Part shown: positions 33,465 to 34,177 of the stretch, in pieces
Layout of the letters: the number at the start of each line of letters is the position of its first letter
Numbering within the stretch: position 1 is the first letter of the stretch
NCBI GenBank assembly: GCA_947474435.1
Contig: CANJII010000034.1
Location: 1-34,177, forward strand
DNA: 34,177 bases
Source: Chitinophagaceae bacterium
GTDB taxonomy: Bacteria > Bacteroidota > Bacteroidia > Chitinophagales > UBA10324
Direction: 5' to 3'
The notes under the pieces: model-generated
Databases searched by the model: none
What the model was told of the DNA's origin: nothing
What the model saw: only the letters and a program-made list of their open reading frames with translations
Made by a program: the position numbers and the translations under genes

Positions 33465-33515
33465 CAAAGATGATTTTCAGAAATTAATTCTGCGATATTT
33501 TTAAAATTAATTTCT
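33465..33515 (-). promoter_or_regulatory. Putative promoter and inverted repeat upstream of the fdt-like operon
   Basis: On the - strand, CATCTTTG (33472-33465) matches 7 of 8 bases of the TAnnTTTG -7 box, is followed by CA, and lies 20 bp upstream of the ATG at 33444. Upstream of it is a perfect 11-bp inverted repeat, AGAAATTAATT (33479-33489) and AATTAATTTCT (33505-33515), with a 15-nt spacer, a possible regulator site. The repeat is AT-only apart from one G-C pair, so chance is possible. Confidence 0.45.
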
Positions 33516-33622
33516 ACTGATGAAAACGAACAAGGTGATAAGAGTTCATATATAAATATGGATTAAAATTAATAAGTAATTACATCAGGAATTGAAAAAT
33601 CTTTTGTAAAATTTTTAAAAAC

Positions 33623-34177
33623 CTAAAAATTTATTCTTTCCTTTTCAATAACCAATGGCCGTTTTAAAACCTGTGTGTGAATGGAGCCAATGTATTCTCC
33701 AATGACACCGATAAAAAATAATTGGACAGATGAAAAGAAAAATAAACCGATTACCAAGGGTGCAGTTCCAACACTGAACCAATCCCAGAAAACGCATTTG
33801 TAAACCAGGTAAATGATTGCTACAATAAAACTCAGGATTGACATTAAAAATCCAACCATGGTTGCAATTCGCAGTGGTATTTTAGAATGATTGGTAATGC
33901 CAAGCATTGCCATATCATAAAGTGTATAAAAATTATTTTTTGTTATTCCTCTTCTTCTTGCCGGTTGAGTATATGGAACTCTGAAAATCTCAAAACCAAT
34001 GTCGCAAATCAATCCACGGAAATAGGGGTAAGGGTCATCAATCTTTCTTAAAATTTCAATCACCACTTTATCATATAATCCGAAACCGGTATAATTTTTT
34101 ATCAGTTCGGTTTCTGATAGCTTATTAATAAGCCGGTAATACATTTTCCGTACTCTGAACATCAAAGGCGATTCTTC
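33623..34177 (-). CDS. GT2-family glycosyltransferase, C-terminal part; N terminus outside the window
   Basis: The frame is open to the right edge; sense codons precede the first Met, so the gene continues beyond the window and this is roughly the last 185 residues. It shows the end of the catalytic domain (NYTGFGLYDKVVIEIL, then VPYTQPARRRGITKNNFYTL, the QxxRRxG-type acceptor loop of GT2 enzymes) and two membrane segments (IATMVGFLMSILSFIVAIIY and VIGLFFFSSVQLFFIGVIGE). This is the DPM1/GtrB-like layout also seen in the GT2 gene at 31134-32060. It precedes the fdt-like genes on the same strand, with a 178-bp gap, and probably belongs to the same polysaccharide locus. Confidence 0.9.
   Translation of the reverse strand, partial: EESPLMFRVRKMYYRLINKLSETELIKNYTGFGLYDKVVIEILRKIDDPYPYFRGLICDIGFEIFRVPYTQPARRRGITKNNFYTLYDMAMLGITNHSKIPLRIATMVGFLMSILSFIVAIIYLVYKCVFWDWFSVGTAPLVIGLFFFSSVQLFFIGVIGEYIGSIHTQVLKRPLVIEKERINF

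Noticed and set aside
1-34177. CRISPR array, transposase, integrase, phage genes, tRNA or rRNA
   Set aside because: No regularly spaced repeats, recombinase motifs or structural RNA signatures were seen; the repeats present are few and palindromic or low-complexity.

Overview
This AT-rich window looks like a chromosomal segment of a Bacteroidota bacterium, probably a Chitinophagales/Sphingobacteriia-like or flavobacterial relative (inference). The signs are the conserved order uppS–bamA–two skp/ompH paralogs–murI, -7 promoter boxes of the TAnnTTTG type, almost no Shine-Dalgarno sequences, a carB that stops after the second ATP-grasp unit, and Bacteroidota-style lipoproteins. I see no transposase, phage gene, CRISPR array, rRNA or tRNA.

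Layout on the + strand: the 3' two thirds of carB (1-2001); a 474-bp spacer with an 83-bp direct repeat; a TetR-controlled, YbhGFSR-like tripartite drug exporter (tetR, tolC-like, hlyD-like lipoprotein, two separate ABC ATPases, two ABC-2 permeases; 2476-13290). The exporter operon is interrupted by a 1304-residue SNF2 helicase with two SWIM zinc-finger motifs (5456-9370). A small lipoprotein follows, then a sugar block (WbpE-like aminotransferase, UDP-glucose dehydrogenase, methyltransferase; 13900-17289). Next comes the envelope biogenesis block uppS-bamA-skp-skp-murI (17394-22635). An ECF sigma factor follows with a putative membrane anti-sigma protein, a Spy/CpxP-like periplasmic protein and a lipoprotein (22727-25447), closed by a clear terminator.

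On the - strand are a translationally coupled pair, an outer-membrane-like protein and an M48 metalloprotease (25555-28526). Divergent from it is a sigma-54 activator with a receiver domain but no DNA-binding domain (28689-29945). After a bidirectional terminator, a - strand surface-polysaccharide operon runs to the right edge: a GT2 glycosyltransferase (cut by the window), two FdtA-type ketoisomerase paralogs, an FdtC-type acyltransferase, a second GT2, and an FdtB-type aminotransferase. Together these would convert a dTDP-4-keto-6-deoxyhexose to a 3-acetamido-3,6-dideoxyhexose and use it; rmlA/rmlB are not in the window.

The most unusual observations are two different palindromic repeat elements in the signal-sequence regions of the adjacent tolC-like and hlyD-like genes (one appears to supply the start codon, the other is read in frame); the SNF2/SWIM protein inside an exporter operon; an FdtA paralog lacking one of the paired histidines; the sigma-54 activator without a helix-turn-helix; and four genes that can only start at TTG. 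I did not find a clearly new multi-gene system; most of the window is ordinary envelope, export and polysaccharide biology.
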